Below, in pieces: positions 50,901 through 57,897 of a DNA stretch of 64,000 nt. How positions within the stretch are numbered: position 1 is the stretch's first letter; the number at the start of each line of letters is the position of its first letter. The notes below the pieces were generated by a model. It worked only from the letters and a program-made list of their open reading frames with translations. It made no database searches and was not told where the DNA came from. This stretch comes from Archangium violaceum. GTDB taxonomy: Bacteria > Myxococcota > Myxococcia > Myxococcales > Myxococcaceae. Where the stretch lies: the NCBI RefSeq assembly GCF_016887565.1, contig NZ_CP069396.1, positions 11,948,001 to 12,012,000 on the forward strand, written 5' to 3'. The position numbers and the translations under genes are program-made.

Positions 50901-53167
50901 TGGGCGGCCTGGCCCCGGGTGCCTGCGAGAACGTCACCGCGAGCGTTCTCCCCGACATGCCCATGCCCCTGAGCGGTGCCTGGAAGCTGCTGGCCCTCGC
51001 TGACTCCGACCACTCGGTCCCCGAGCTCATCGAGTCCAACAACTCCGCCTCCAGCAGCCGCATCGGCATCAGCTACTCCGCTGACTTCGTCATCACCTCC
51101 GTCAGCGGCCCCACTCGGCTGTCTCCCTACGGCTCTCCGGACACGGTTGCCTTCGTCACCGTCTGCAACCAGGGCACGAGCAGCGCGGGGGCCGACGCCG
51201 AGCTGTTCCTCTCACAGGCTGACTCCACCTCCGGCGATGACATGCCCATTGGGTACGACCCCGTGGGCGACCTCGACCCCGGCCAGTGCCGAACCGCCAG
51301 CGTGCACATCGGTGGCATGCCCTCCGAAGGTACCTTCTACCTGGGCGCCCACGTCCGTCCCGCCCCGCAGGAGCTGTTCCTGGATGACAACGCCGTCATC
51401 GGCCACCGCGTGACCATCGGCTCCAGGCCCGACCTCGTCGTCACCTCGGTGCAGGCCCCCGCCAGCGTGCAGCCCGGCGCCCCGCTCGATGCCTCGGCCA
51501 CCGTGTGCAACCAGGGCACCACGCCCAGCTACTACTCCAACGTCGAGGTGCTCCTGTCCCCGGATACCGACGTGAACAAGCACGAGGACTTCCGCGCGGG
51601 CGTCATCCCCGTCGGCATGCTCGAGGCGAGCCAGTGCACCACGGTCCGACTGACGGACTCGGTCCCGCTTCCCTCGGGCACCTGGTACCTGGCCGCGCTC
51701 GCCGATGCCTCCGAATATGAGCCGGAGCTGGACGAGGACAACAACCTCTCCGACCTCGGTGTCCTGGTGGTGGGTCTGGGCGCGGACCTCACCGTGTCCG
51801 TCGACACGCCCACCAGCGCCCGGCCTGGCATGAACTTCGACGTCCTCGCCACCGTGTGCAACCAGGGCACCGCGCCCTCTCAGCACTCCCACGTCGACGT
51901 CGTGCTGTCCTCGGATGAGACCCTCACCCAGTCGGACTTCCTCCTCGGTGGGGCGCCGGTGGAGCCGCTCGCCCCGGGGGCGTGCACCTCGCTCTCCGTG
52001 ACGACCTCCGCCTCGCAGCCCGAGGGCATCTGGTTCCTCGGCGCCATCGTCGACGGGCCCAACGCCCAGCCCGAGCTGCGCGAGGACAACAACGCCTCCA
52101 CGGCCTCTGTCTTCGGCCTCGGCCAGGGACCCGACCTCGTCGTCACCTCGGTGCAGGCGCCCACCGCGAGCCACCCGGACACCACCTTCCCGGCCACGCT
52201 CGAGGTGTGCAACCACGGCACCGCGCCCAGCCCCTCCACCCAGGTGGAGCTGAAGCTGGCCGCGCAGGGCCTGGGCTCTCCGGTGGAGCTGCCCGCGGGC
52301 ACCGCCCCCGTGGGGCCCCTGGCACCGGGTGCCTGTGAGAACGTCGCCGCGAACGTCGCCGCCGCCGTGCCCATGGGGACCTGGAAGCTCCTCGCGCTCG
52401 TGGACGCCCAACACTTCGTCCCCGAGCTCGTCGAGTCCAACAACTCGGCGTCCAGCCAGCGCATCGGCATCGGCTACGCGCCCGACTTCGTCATCACCTC
52501 CGTCGAAGCCCCGGCGCTCATCTCGCCGTGGGAGGGCGCCACCGTCCACATCACCGTCTGCAACCAGGGCTCCGACTCCGGCGCGGGCGCTCCCGACATC
52601 GGGGTGATGCTCTCGCAGGACGCCTCCATCACGCGCAACGACATGCACCTCATGAGCGTTCCCGTGAACGACCTGCCGCCCGGCGAGTGCCGGACGGTGG
52701 ACGCGGCCATCGACTCGACGCCCGAGGGCACCTTCCACCTGGGAGCCATCCTCACCGTCTGGATGCCCGAGCTCTTCCGGGACAACAACACCGCCGTCGG
52801 CCCTCGCGTGGTCATCGGCGCCAGGCCGGAGCTCGTCGTCACCTCGGTGCAGGCTCCCACCAGCGTCCAGGGAGGCGGGGTCTTCACGAGCGCCGTCAAC
52901 GTCTGCAACCAGGGCTTCGACTTCAGCAACCCCACGAACGTGGAGGTGCGGCTGGCGGGCCAGGAGCCCGAGAGCCTGCTCGTGGGCAACGCGATCGTGC
53001 CCGAGCTCGAGCCGGGTCACTGCCAGACGGTCTCCGTGGAGTCCCAAGCCAACGTCCCTCCGGCGGCGTACACGCTGGAGGCCGTGGTGGATCCCCACAA
53101 CCAGGTGTGGGAGCTGCTGGAGGACAACAACCGTGGGACGGGTCACACCGTCACGGTGACGAACTAG
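44978..53167 (+). CDS. Giant CARDB-repeat lipoprotein, 2729 aa
   Basis: A surface-type lipoprotein. The N-terminus has a signal with lipobox AATGC (about residue 25), then 23 domains of roughly 115-118 aa. Each domain has a V-C-N-Q-G motif (once VCNEG, once VCNHG), a D/E-D-N-N near its end, and an aliphatic start such as DLVVTSVQAP. This pattern fits the CARDB (cell adhesion related) Ig-like family. The domains cycle as four subtypes A-B-C-D (see the repeat entry). Each domain has a second Cys in a GxC segment, so a disulfide per domain is likely. No C-terminal anchor or sorting signal is seen. The likely role is adhesion or a stalk on the cell surface. ATG 44978 has TTGGAG upstream; the gene is preceded by 469 nt of empty sequence and ends at a strong hairpin. 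Confidence 0.85.
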   Translation: MTTTRGPSWCRHGMWMTVLLAATGCGGQAPGSETGLLGKLRSALSDNAPDLRVSAVHGPSSAVPGLPFSVDVTVCNEGTETADINTDVFLSEDALIQPSDMLLASRPVNLKPGQCSTLDMNVDMGVSQAGSYHLGAITDSFDYVSELNEDNNSLVGNTLTVDAKPDLVLTAVTGPSRRSPYTPDAPVFFTVCNQGLPSSNTNVDLFLSTDTTISRNDDLFFANVWVDALAAGECRTQSVPTHTPPEGIFYLGGIVDPFDSLPEILEDNNVLVGHRMAIGYGPDLVITSVQAPASARPGEPLGISATVCNQGFQPSYFSELAVRLSDDATVTPDDPMLGFAPVGDLDSGMCATVSVTGPATPPSGTWYLGTFADASQFVLELDEANNASAPRAITFGSDSDLTVSLKAPALAPPGGSFRYTATVCNQGTSLGEPTTLDILLSSDPTFSDDDLLLGGAQVPQLAAGECTELSQEIPSYAPPSSYFLGARVDGSHGVPELREDNNLSSPSPFVIGQGVDLIVTSVRAPASALPGNPFEATITVCNQGSDLSPGAMLALKLAPLDVATPVDLPAGTAFVGGLAPGACENVTASVLPDMPMPLSGAWKLLALADSDHSVPELIESNNSASSNRIGISYSADFVITSVSGPTRLSPYSSPDTVAFVTVCNQGTSSQGAQAELYFSQDAFITLDDMMAGNEPVGYLDPGQCRTTSVRIHAPSEGTFYLGARIPPLPQELFLDDNVAIGNLVAIGNKADLVVTSVQAPTSVRPGELVSATATVCNQGFAPSYFSQVAVYLSQDSTVDPTQDMPIGFAPVGHIDMGQCASATVTGTAFPAGTHFLIASADDSNQVPELYEDNNTSAPRALSLGSGSDLTVSLQAPAVARPGEPLNLTATVCNQGNALSAPSHVDFLFSTDATLSQQDVFLGGIPVDLLAPGACATLSQQVPVPPENGFLGAIVDGPNVLPELREDNNTSAASALVTGFGPDLTVTSVKAPPSTMPGNPFEATVTVCNQGSDFSPGSMLALKLAPLDVATPVELPAGTSFVDGLAPGTCENVTTSVLPDMPMPLSGAWKLLALADSDHLVSELIESNNSASSNRIGISYSADFVITSVSGPTRLSPYGSPDTVAFVTVCNQGTSSAGADLELYFSQDVSITRDDMMAGNEPAGYLDPGQCRTASVRIHAPSEGTFYLGARVRPAPQELFLDDNVATGNLVAIGNKADLVVTSVQAPTSVQPGEQISATATVCNQGFAPSYFSQVAVYLSQDATVDPTQDLLIDVAPVGDIDMGQCASTTVTGTAYVPAGTYFLVASADESDQVPELYEDNNTSAPRALSIGSGSDLTVSLQAPAVARPGEPLSLTATVCNQGNALSAPSHVDFLFSTDATLSQQDVFLGGIPVDQLAPGACATLSQQVPVPPENGFLGAIVDGPNVLPELREDNNTSAASALVTGFGPDLTVTSVKAPPSTMPGNPFEATVTVCNQGSDFSPGSMLALKLAPLDVATPVELPAGTSFVGGLAPGACENVTASVLPDMPMPLSGAWKLLALADSDHSVPELIESNNSASSSRIGISYSADFVITSVSGPTRLSPYSSPDTVAFVTVCNQGAASAGADLELYFSQDASITRDDMMAGNEPAGYLDPGQCRTTSVRIHAPSEGTFYLGARVRPAPQELFLDDNVATGNLVAIGNKADLVVTSVQAPSSVRPGDPLSLTATVCNQGFELSYYSQVAVYLSQDATVDPTQDLLIDVAPVGDIDMGQCASTTVTGTAYVPAGTYFLVASADESDQVPELYEDNNTSAPRALSIGSGSDLTVSLQAPAVARPGEPLSLTATVCNQGNALSAPSHVDFLFSTDATLSQQDVFLGGIPVDQLAPGACATLSQQVPVPPENGFLGAIVDGPNVLPELREDNNTSAASALVTGFGPDLTVTSVKAPPSTMPGNPFEATVTVCNQGSDFSPGSMLALKLAPLDVATPVELPAGTSFVGGLAPGACENVTASVLPDMPMPLSGAWKLLALADSDHSVPELIESNNSASSSRIGISYSADFVITSVSGPTRLSPYGSPDTVAFVTVCNQGTSSAGADAELFLSQADSTSGDDMPIGYDPVGDLDPGQCRTASVHIGGMPSEGTFYLGAHVRPAPQELFLDDNAVIGHRVTIGSRPDLVVTSVQAPASVQPGAPLDASATVCNQGTTPSYYSNVEVLLSPDTDVNKHEDFRAGVIPVGMLEASQCTTVRLTDSVPLPSGTWYLAALADASEYEPELDEDNNLSDLGVLVVGLGADLTVSVDTPTSARPGMNFDVLATVCNQGTAPSQHSHVDVVLSSDETLTQSDFLLGGAPVEPLAPGACTSLSVTTSASQPEGIWFLGAIVDGPNAQPELREDNNASTASVFGLGQGPDLVVTSVQAPTASHPDTTFPATLEVCNHGTAPSPSTQVELKLAAQGLGSPVELPAGTAPVGPLAPGACENVAANVAAAVPMGTWKLLALVDAQHFVPELVESNNSASSQRIGIGYAPDFVITSVEAPALISPWEGATVHITVCNQGSDSGAGAPDIGVMLSQDASITRNDMHLMSVPVNDLPPGECRTVDAAIDSTPEGTFHLGAILTVWMPELFRDNNTAVGPRVVIGARPELVVTSVQAPTSVQGGGVFTSAVNVCNQGFDFSNPTNVEVRLAGQEPESLLVGNAIVPELEPGHCQTVSVESQANVPPAAYTLEAVVDPHNQVWELLEDNNRGTGHTVTVTN
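45125..53164 (+). repeat. 1.4-kb four-domain tandem super-repeat within the CARDB gene
   Basis: A-type domains begin at 45125, 46523, 47921, 49322, 50723 and 52133, giving steps of 1398, 1398, 1401, 1401 and 1410 nt. Each step holds four CARDB domains. The units from 47921, 49322 and 50723 are nearly identical over long stretches; for example the segments near 49065-49343 and 50466-50744 encode identical peptides in all read frames. The outer units (from 45125 and 52133) have diverged. This indicates recent unequal crossing-over in the centre. Confidence 0.9.
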
Positions 53168-53177
53168 TCCGGTATCA

Positions 53178-53208
53178 CGCTCCCCGGCGCCCACACCGCC
53201 GGGGAGCG
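53178..53208. terminator. Strong hairpin after the CARDB gene
   Basis: CGCTCCCCGGCG-CCCACAC-CGCCGGGGAGCG: a perfect 12-bp GC-rich stem with a 7-nt loop, 10 nt after the stop codon. No U-tract follows, as usual for high-GC genomes. Confidence 0.75.
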
Positions 53209-53220
53209 GTTGGATCTTCC

Positions 53221-53261
53221 CCTCGTCCGAGGGCCGGACGGTATCGTCCGGCCCTCCGAGG
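53221..53261 (+). promoter_or_regulatory. Hairpin covering the HD-domain gene ribosome site
   Basis: GAGGGCCGGACG-GTAT-CGTCCGGCCCTC (53229-53256) is a perfect 12-bp stem; CCTCG at 53221-53225 pairs further with CGAGG at 53257-53261. That right arm includes the GAGG that would serve as the ribosome binding site for the ATG at 53271. It may limit translation or insulate the gene from CARDB readthrough. Confidence 0.5.
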
Positions 53262-53270
53262 TGAAGAACC

Positions 53271-53879
53271 ATGCAGACGAAGGCCGCTCCCCCCATCACA
53301 CACCTTCAGGGCCGGCGTACCCTCCCGCTCATCGAGGCGTACTTCGAGCTCAACCACCTCAAGCAGCTCTACCGGCAAGGGTGGCTGCGCGTCGGCCTGT
53401 CGCGGGAGAAGTGCGAGAGCGTCGCCGAGCACTCCTTCGGCATGGCGCTGCTGTGCCTGTTCCTCGCGGACAGCTACTTCCCCGAGGCGGATGCGTCGAA
53501 GGTGGTGCGCATCGCGCTGCTGCACGATCTGGGCGAGGCCTACGTTGGAGACATCACGCCTCACGACCCGGTGAGCCGCGAGGACAAGTACCAGCGCGAG
53601 CGGCAGGCCGTGGAGCGCATCCTCGCCAAGCTGCCGCGAGGCGCCGAGTACCTCGCGCTCTGGGAGGAGTACGAGAACGGCACCTCCTTCGAGGCCCGGC
53701 TCGTGCGCCAGGTGGACCGGCTGGAGATGGGGCTGCAGGCCACCATCTACGAGCACCAGGGCGCGGGGGACCTCTCGCAGTTCTTCGCCTCGGTGCACAA
53801 GGCGCTGGAGACACCCGAGCTGAAGACGGTGCTCGCGGAGTTGGAGAAGCTGCGGCCAGGTACGCCGGGACAGGGCTGA
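53271..53879 (+). CDS. HD-domain nucleotide phosphohydrolase (HDDC2/YfbR-like)
   Basis: A 202-aa HD-superfamily protein. The metal motif is ordered as H in SVAEHSFGMALL, HD in ALLHDLGEAYVGDITP and D in RQVDRLEMGLQA. This matches the HDDC2/YfbR group, which removes phosphate from 5'-deoxynucleotides and similar substrates. No membrane part. The ATG at 53271 follows GAGGTG, which lies in a hairpin arm. It is convergent with a small membrane protein gene. Confidence 0.88.
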   Translation: MQTKAAPPITHLQGRRTLPLIEAYFELNHLKQLYRQGWLRVGLSREKCESVAEHSFGMALLCLFLADSYFPEADASKVVRIALLHDLGEAYVGDITPHDPVSREDKYQRERQAVERILAKLPRGAEYLALWEEYENGTSFEARLVRQVDRLEMGLQATIYEHQGAGDLSQFFASVHKALETPELKTVLAELEKLRPGTPGQG

Positions 53880-53933
53880 GGCAGCGGCCCAGGCCGGGCT
53901 CCAGGAGCGAGCACACTCAACACGGCGGGCTCA

Positions 53934-54347
53934 TCAATGGTAGCGCTGCTGGCAATTCCGCACCTCCGCTGGGGCGAGGACCCACTCACCTTGCCTTGGG
54001 TAGTAGACACGCAAGACCGAGCCCGGAACGGACTCGAGAATGCTCTCGCGGCAATCGTAGATCCCATCCCCTTCCCAATCCCAATCCTGGCGGATGTACA
54101 TGTCATTACCGTAATCGCTCGTACCCGTCAGGTATCGACGAATCCTGAGAGGATTGTCCCTGCCCTTGCTCAGCACGATGATCCGCGTCAGGTGCCATTC
54201 GCCGTCATGTGCTTGGATGAGCGCGTAGAACCGTGACACGAGCAGGGGGGTCACGACGAGGATGAGCAGGAAGAGGACTCCCAGGAGCGCGAGAGTCACC
54301 CGGGTATACAGGCGCTTGACGGCGGGCGTTGAGAGCGCGCGAGGCAT
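53934..54347 (-). CDS. Small single-pass membrane protein, unknown function
   Basis: A 137-aa protein with one membrane helix near residues 16-38 (VTLALLGVLFLLILVVTPLLVSRFY), then an extracytoplasmic 95-residue part rich in Asp, Tyr, Trp and Arg (GDGIYDCRESILESVPGSVLRVYYPRQGEW). The pattern DWDWEGDGIYDCRE resembles a short calcium-like loop. GC content is lower than that of neighbouring genes (the minus-strand codons include more A/T third bases), which hints at recent acquisition. The ATG at 54347 places the hydrophobic helix near the N-terminus; the frame upstream to 54503 is not convincing. Confidence 0.6.
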   Translation of the reverse strand: MPRALSTPAVKRLYTRVTLALLGVLFLLILVVTPLLVSRFYALIQAHDGEWHLTRIIVLSKGRDNPLRIRRYLTGTSDYGNDMYIRQDWDWEGDGIYDCRESILESVPGSVLRVYYPRQGEWVLAPAEVRNCQQRYH

Positions 54348-54538
54348 AGGGCCCGGAGTCTGGCAGAAGCCGTGACCCACGCGCCAGCCGGACCAGGGTG
54401 TCAGACGACTCCGCGGAGGCGAGTCGCTTGAGCCCACGCGAGTATCTCGCCCAGGGCATCGAGCGCCCGAACCACATCCGCGTTGCCGGGTAAAAAGATC
54501 CAAGACGGGGCACGCCCCGCCAGCTCAGGCTCGGGCGC

Positions 54539-55363
54539 ATGCTCATGATGAATCCCGTCGCCACCACCGGGCTCCTCGTCGCCTCGATTCGCTCCGAGGA
54601 GTCCCTGCGCCCTGATCGCCTCTTCGAGGACCCCTTCGCCGCGGCCCTCTCCGGGGACGAAGGACGTGCCGCACTCGCTGCTTATCGCGCCGCCGTGGGG
54701 CCCTCCATTCCCATCATCGAGGTGCGGACACGCTTCTTCGACGAGGCGATCACCCGCGCTTCGACCGCGGGCGTGCGCCAGTTCGTCATCCTCGCCGCGG
54801 GGATGGATGCGCGCGCCTACCGCCTCTCATGGGCGGAGAAGACGCGGGTCTTCGAGGTCGACCAGAGCCAGGTCATGACCCACAAGGAGCGCACGCTCGA
54901 AGGCGTGCCTGCGCGTTGCGCGCGGGTCTCGATCGCTTCGAACCTGGCCGACGACTGGCCGCGGGCTCTCGCGGCGAGCGGGCATGACGCTCGCGCCCCG
55001 ACCTGTTGGCTCGTCGAAGGTCTTCTCCAGTACCTGGAGGCTGGGATGGTCGAGGAGCTCTTCGCGCGCATGGACGCCCTGTCGTCTCCCCGCTCGAGGC
55101 TCCTCTACGACGTCGTCGGCCGAACGCTCCTCGCCTCTCCGATGGCCGCCCCGGTGCTTCGGTTCATGAACGAGCTTGGCGCGCCGTGGCGCTACGGCAC
55201 CGATCAACCGGCGACGCTCGTCGAGGGTCGCGGGTGGCAGGCCGCCCTCACCGACCCCGCGCGGATCGGAGCCGAGTGGGGACGCTGGCCGTTTCCGCCT
55301 GGTCCGTCAGGCGCGCCGGGCTTTCCGCTCGGAGCGCTGGTGGAAGCCACCAAGGAAGGCTGA
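54539..55363 (+). CDS. SAM-dependent methyltransferase, TIGR00027/LCMT-like
   Basis: A 274-aa class I methyltransferase of the leucine carboxyl methyltransferase-like group common in actinobacteria and myxobacteria. The SAM-binding hallmark VILAAGMDARAYRLSW near residues 82-97 matches GxDxRAxR; the acidic residue after strand 2 is in FEVDQSQV, and a second motif is WLVEGLLQYL. The N-terminus TTGLLVASIRSEESLRPDRLFEDPFA is typical. Substrate unknown. It begins at ATG 54539 and is divergent from the gene at 54347. Confidence 0.88.
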   Translation: MLMMNPVATTGLLVASIRSEESLRPDRLFEDPFAAALSGDEGRAALAAYRAAVGPSIPIIEVRTRFFDEAITRASTAGVRQFVILAAGMDARAYRLSWAEKTRVFEVDQSQVMTHKERTLEGVPARCARVSIASNLADDWPRALAASGHDARAPTCWLVEGLLQYLEAGMVEELFARMDALSSPRSRLLYDVVGRTLLASPMAAPVLRFMNELGAPWRYGTDQPATLVEGRGWQAALTDPARIGAEWGRWPFPPGPSGAPGFPLGALVEATKEG

Positions 55364-55450
55364 CAGTGGCACACGCCGGCCCAGGCGGATGAGCCGCGCG
55401 GCGGTGCGGTTGAGTGGCGCGGAGGGCCTCCCTCGGGAATGGGGTGGAGC

Positions 55451-55633
55451 TCATCCCGAACGCGGGGAATACCCTTCGTCTCGCGGTGCGGATTTGGACT
55501 CGCTCGCACGCGCGGCAATCGCGGCGAATGCCAGAGCGATCAGGAGCACGAGCGGGTGACGCTCCATCCACGCCACCGCGGGGCCGGTCGGGTTCGGAAG
55601 TCCCGCCGTTCGCTCGAGGAGCCAGCCGGACAT
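55451..55633 (-). CDS. Possible small membrane peptide, doubtful
   Basis: A 60-aa frame starting MSGWLLERTAGLPNP. It contains one strong hydrophobic segment (HPLVLLIALAFAAIAARAS) flanked by charged residues, as in small anchor proteins. The gap 55364-55879 otherwise holds no gene or clear RNA. No ribosome site or homology supports it, so it is offered only as a candidate. Confidence 0.25.
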   Translation of the reverse strand: MSGWLLERTAGLPNPTGPAVAWMERHPLVLLIALAFAAIAARASESKSAPRDEGYSPRSG

Positions 55634-55879
55634 GAGATGGTCCGTGCCCGTCGTGATGTGCTCGCTCCCCAGCTCACCCTCCGCTGCCCTGCCGCGCACT
55701 CCCCCCGGCCCCGGCAATGGCGTAGAGGATGCACAGCCCACCCTCAGACCCTTCGCACACCCCGAAGCGGCGACCTCCATGTCCCGGTCTCCGCCCATGA
55801 GCACTCATGAAAATAAATCACAACCGCGAGGAGCCCACTCCTTCTCCATGCCCCCGTGTGGGCTCACCAGGAGAAGGAC

Positions 55880-57691
55880 ATGGACAGGAAACGAATCATC
55901 AAGGGGCAGGGTCTGACCGTGCCGGAAATGGCGCCCGCGCCCGTCTCGCTACGGACCGGCCGGGCGTCACGAAGGTCTTTCCCAGTCAACACGCTCTGGA
56001 GGAACCGGGGGAAAGCCTTCCTCTTGCTGCTGACGGGGTGTCTCGGCGTGCTCGCGGCGGCTCCGGCCAGGGCCTTCGATGACGCGGCGGCGGACCGGGT
56101 CCTCCAGGCCGCTCAGCAGAAGCTGCGCGCCACGGCCTCGGACCCGCAGATACCAACGACCCAGTACCCCAAGGCCACGACCAACGGCCCGTGGAGACTC
56201 GTCCCCAACACCGCCAACATCGACTGGGTCCAGGGCTTCTTCCCGGGCCAGCTCTGGCTCATGTACGAGCAGGGCAGAGACCCTTTCTGGCGCACCAAGG
56301 CGGACGCCTGGACGCGCAACCTGGAGCTCCAGAAGAGCAACCCCGATATCCGTCAAATCACCCATGACCTGGGCTTCAAGTTCATGTCCAGCTTCGGCCA
56401 GGCGTACCGGCTCACGGGGGATGACGCCTACCGGCAGGTGCTGCTGACGGCCGCGGGCTCGCTGGCCCGACGCTTCAACTCCACGGTGGGCGTCATCGAT
56501 TGCTGCGACTGGAACGACGGGACCTGGCACGTTCCCATGGTCACGGACACGATGATGAACCTGGAGCTGCTCTTCTGGGGGGCCCGGAATGGAGGCAATC
56601 CCGCCTGGAACGACATGGCGCTCCGTCATGCCTTGAAGACCGCGTCGGACATGGTCCGCGCCGACGGCGGCACCTTCCACGTGGTGGATTACAGCACCTC
56701 GGGCTCCATCCTCTCCCGGGGCACGTTCCAGGGGTTCTCCGCCAGCTCCACCTGGGCCCGTGGGCAGGCCTGGGCCATCTACGGCTTCACCATGGCCTAC
56801 CGGTACACGCGGGACCCGCGCATGCTCCAGGCCGCGCAGAAGGTCACCGACTACTACCTGGCCCGGCTGCCCGCGGACTTCGTCCCCAACTGGGACTTCA
56901 ACGCACCCGCGAACCAGCAGCAGAAGGACTCCTCGGCCGCCGCCATCGTCGCCTCGGCGCTCCAGGAGTTGAGCAGGTATGTCAGCGACCCGGCCGTGGC
57001 CCAGCGCTACCAGAGCGCGGCCCTGGCGACGCTCGACAGCCTCGCCTCCCCGGCCTACCTGGCCCCGGCCACCGGCGGCGGCCCCGGCATCCTCCTGCAC
57101 GGCGTGGCCTTCTACAAGACGGCCATCAAACCCACGGGAGAGGACATCGACAAGAGCCTCATCTACTCGGACTACTACTTCGTCGAGGCGGTGAGCCGCT
57201 TCAAGTTGTGGAATCAGGGTGGGTGGCTCTCGACGCTCGGCTTCCCCGAGAGCGTGCGCGGCCTGGGCACCGGCAACACCGGGGTGCGGATCGTCGAGTT
57301 CGACGTGACGCCGCTCAGCAAGCTCATCGATGGCGTCATCGGCTACGCGGACACCTCGACCAACGTCACCGCCTACTCGAGCCTGGCCATGAGCCTCCGC
57401 ATGAACCCGAGCGGCTTCTTCGACGTGCGCCGGGGCGGAGCGTACGCCGCGCTCGCGAGCGTGCCCTACCAGGCCAACACCACGTACCACGTGAGAATGC
57501 GCACGGACCTGAACGCCAAGACGTACAGCGTCTGGGTGCGACCTCCGGGTGGCGGCGAGGTGCTCGTAGCCGACAGCTTCGCCTTCCGCTCCGACGCGCC
57601 CCCCACCGATGACCTCGGCAAGGTGTCTCTCAAGAGCGGCCACTTCGACAACGAGTTCCGGGTCCGCAACCACACCGTGCGGGCCGAGTGA
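55880..57691 (+). CDS. Secreted GH88/GH105-like unsaturated glucuronyl hydrolase
   Basis: A 603-aa exported protein: long charged N-region, hydrophobic segment near 46-64 ending APARA. The alpha6/alpha6 barrel covers about residues 70-430. The two Asp residues of unsaturated glucuronyl hydrolases (D88 and D149 in the Bacillus enzyme) map to D163 in THDLGFKF and D223 in VTDTMMNLELLFW, with the same 60-residue spacing; WVQGFFPGQLWLMYE and WARGQAWAIYGF are also typical. Residues about 435-603 form a beta-rich C-terminal domain, probably carbohydrate-binding. It removes unsaturated uronic acids left by polysaccharide lyases. ATG 55880 has AGGAGAAGG upstream. Confidence 0.88.
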   Translation: MDRKRIIKGQGLTVPEMAPAPVSLRTGRASRRSFPVNTLWRNRGKAFLLLLTGCLGVLAAAPARAFDDAAADRVLQAAQQKLRATASDPQIPTTQYPKATTNGPWRLVPNTANIDWVQGFFPGQLWLMYEQGRDPFWRTKADAWTRNLELQKSNPDIRQITHDLGFKFMSSFGQAYRLTGDDAYRQVLLTAAGSLARRFNSTVGVIDCCDWNDGTWHVPMVTDTMMNLELLFWGARNGGNPAWNDMALRHALKTASDMVRADGGTFHVVDYSTSGSILSRGTFQGFSASSTWARGQAWAIYGFTMAYRYTRDPRMLQAAQKVTDYYLARLPADFVPNWDFNAPANQQQKDSSAAAIVASALQELSRYVSDPAVAQRYQSAALATLDSLASPAYLAPATGGGPGILLHGVAFYKTAIKPTGEDIDKSLIYSDYYFVEAVSRFKLWNQGGWLSTLGFPESVRGLGTGNTGVRIVEFDVTPLSKLIDGVIGYADTSTNVTAYSSLAMSLRMNPSGFFDVRRGGAYAALASVPYQANTTYHVRMRTDLNAKTYSVWVRPPGGGEVLVADSFAFRSDAPPTDDLGKVSLKSGHFDNEFRVRNHTVRAE

Positions 57692-57720
57692 GTGGGGTTG
57701 CACCTGCTCCCGCCGGGGCC

Positions 57721-57747
57721 GGCTCCAGGCACTCCAAGCCTGGAGCC
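57721..57747. terminator. Bidirectional hairpin terminator
   Basis: GGCTCCAGGC-ACTCCAA-GCCTGGAGCC: a perfect 10-bp stem with a 7-nt loop between the convergent GH88 gene and the lipoprotein gene. The rest of 57692-57897 holds nothing recognisable. Confidence 0.65.
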
Positions 57748-57897
57748 CGCCGCGGACCTGGGGCTCAGGACGCGTCCTGGGCCCGGTGCGCCAGCGACTC
57801 CTTCAGGACGTCGTCGGCGATGCCGCCCTTGCTCAGCAGGCTCCCGGTCAGCAGCGAGCACTGTAGCCAGAGACATGCGAGCGCAAGCTGGGCTGGC

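Noticed and set aside
44957-53299. Very long minus-strand frames opposite the CARDB gene
   Set aside because: Gly/Val/Asp-rich shadows that follow the repeat structure; the plus-strand protein has a signal, domain motifs and a ribosome site.
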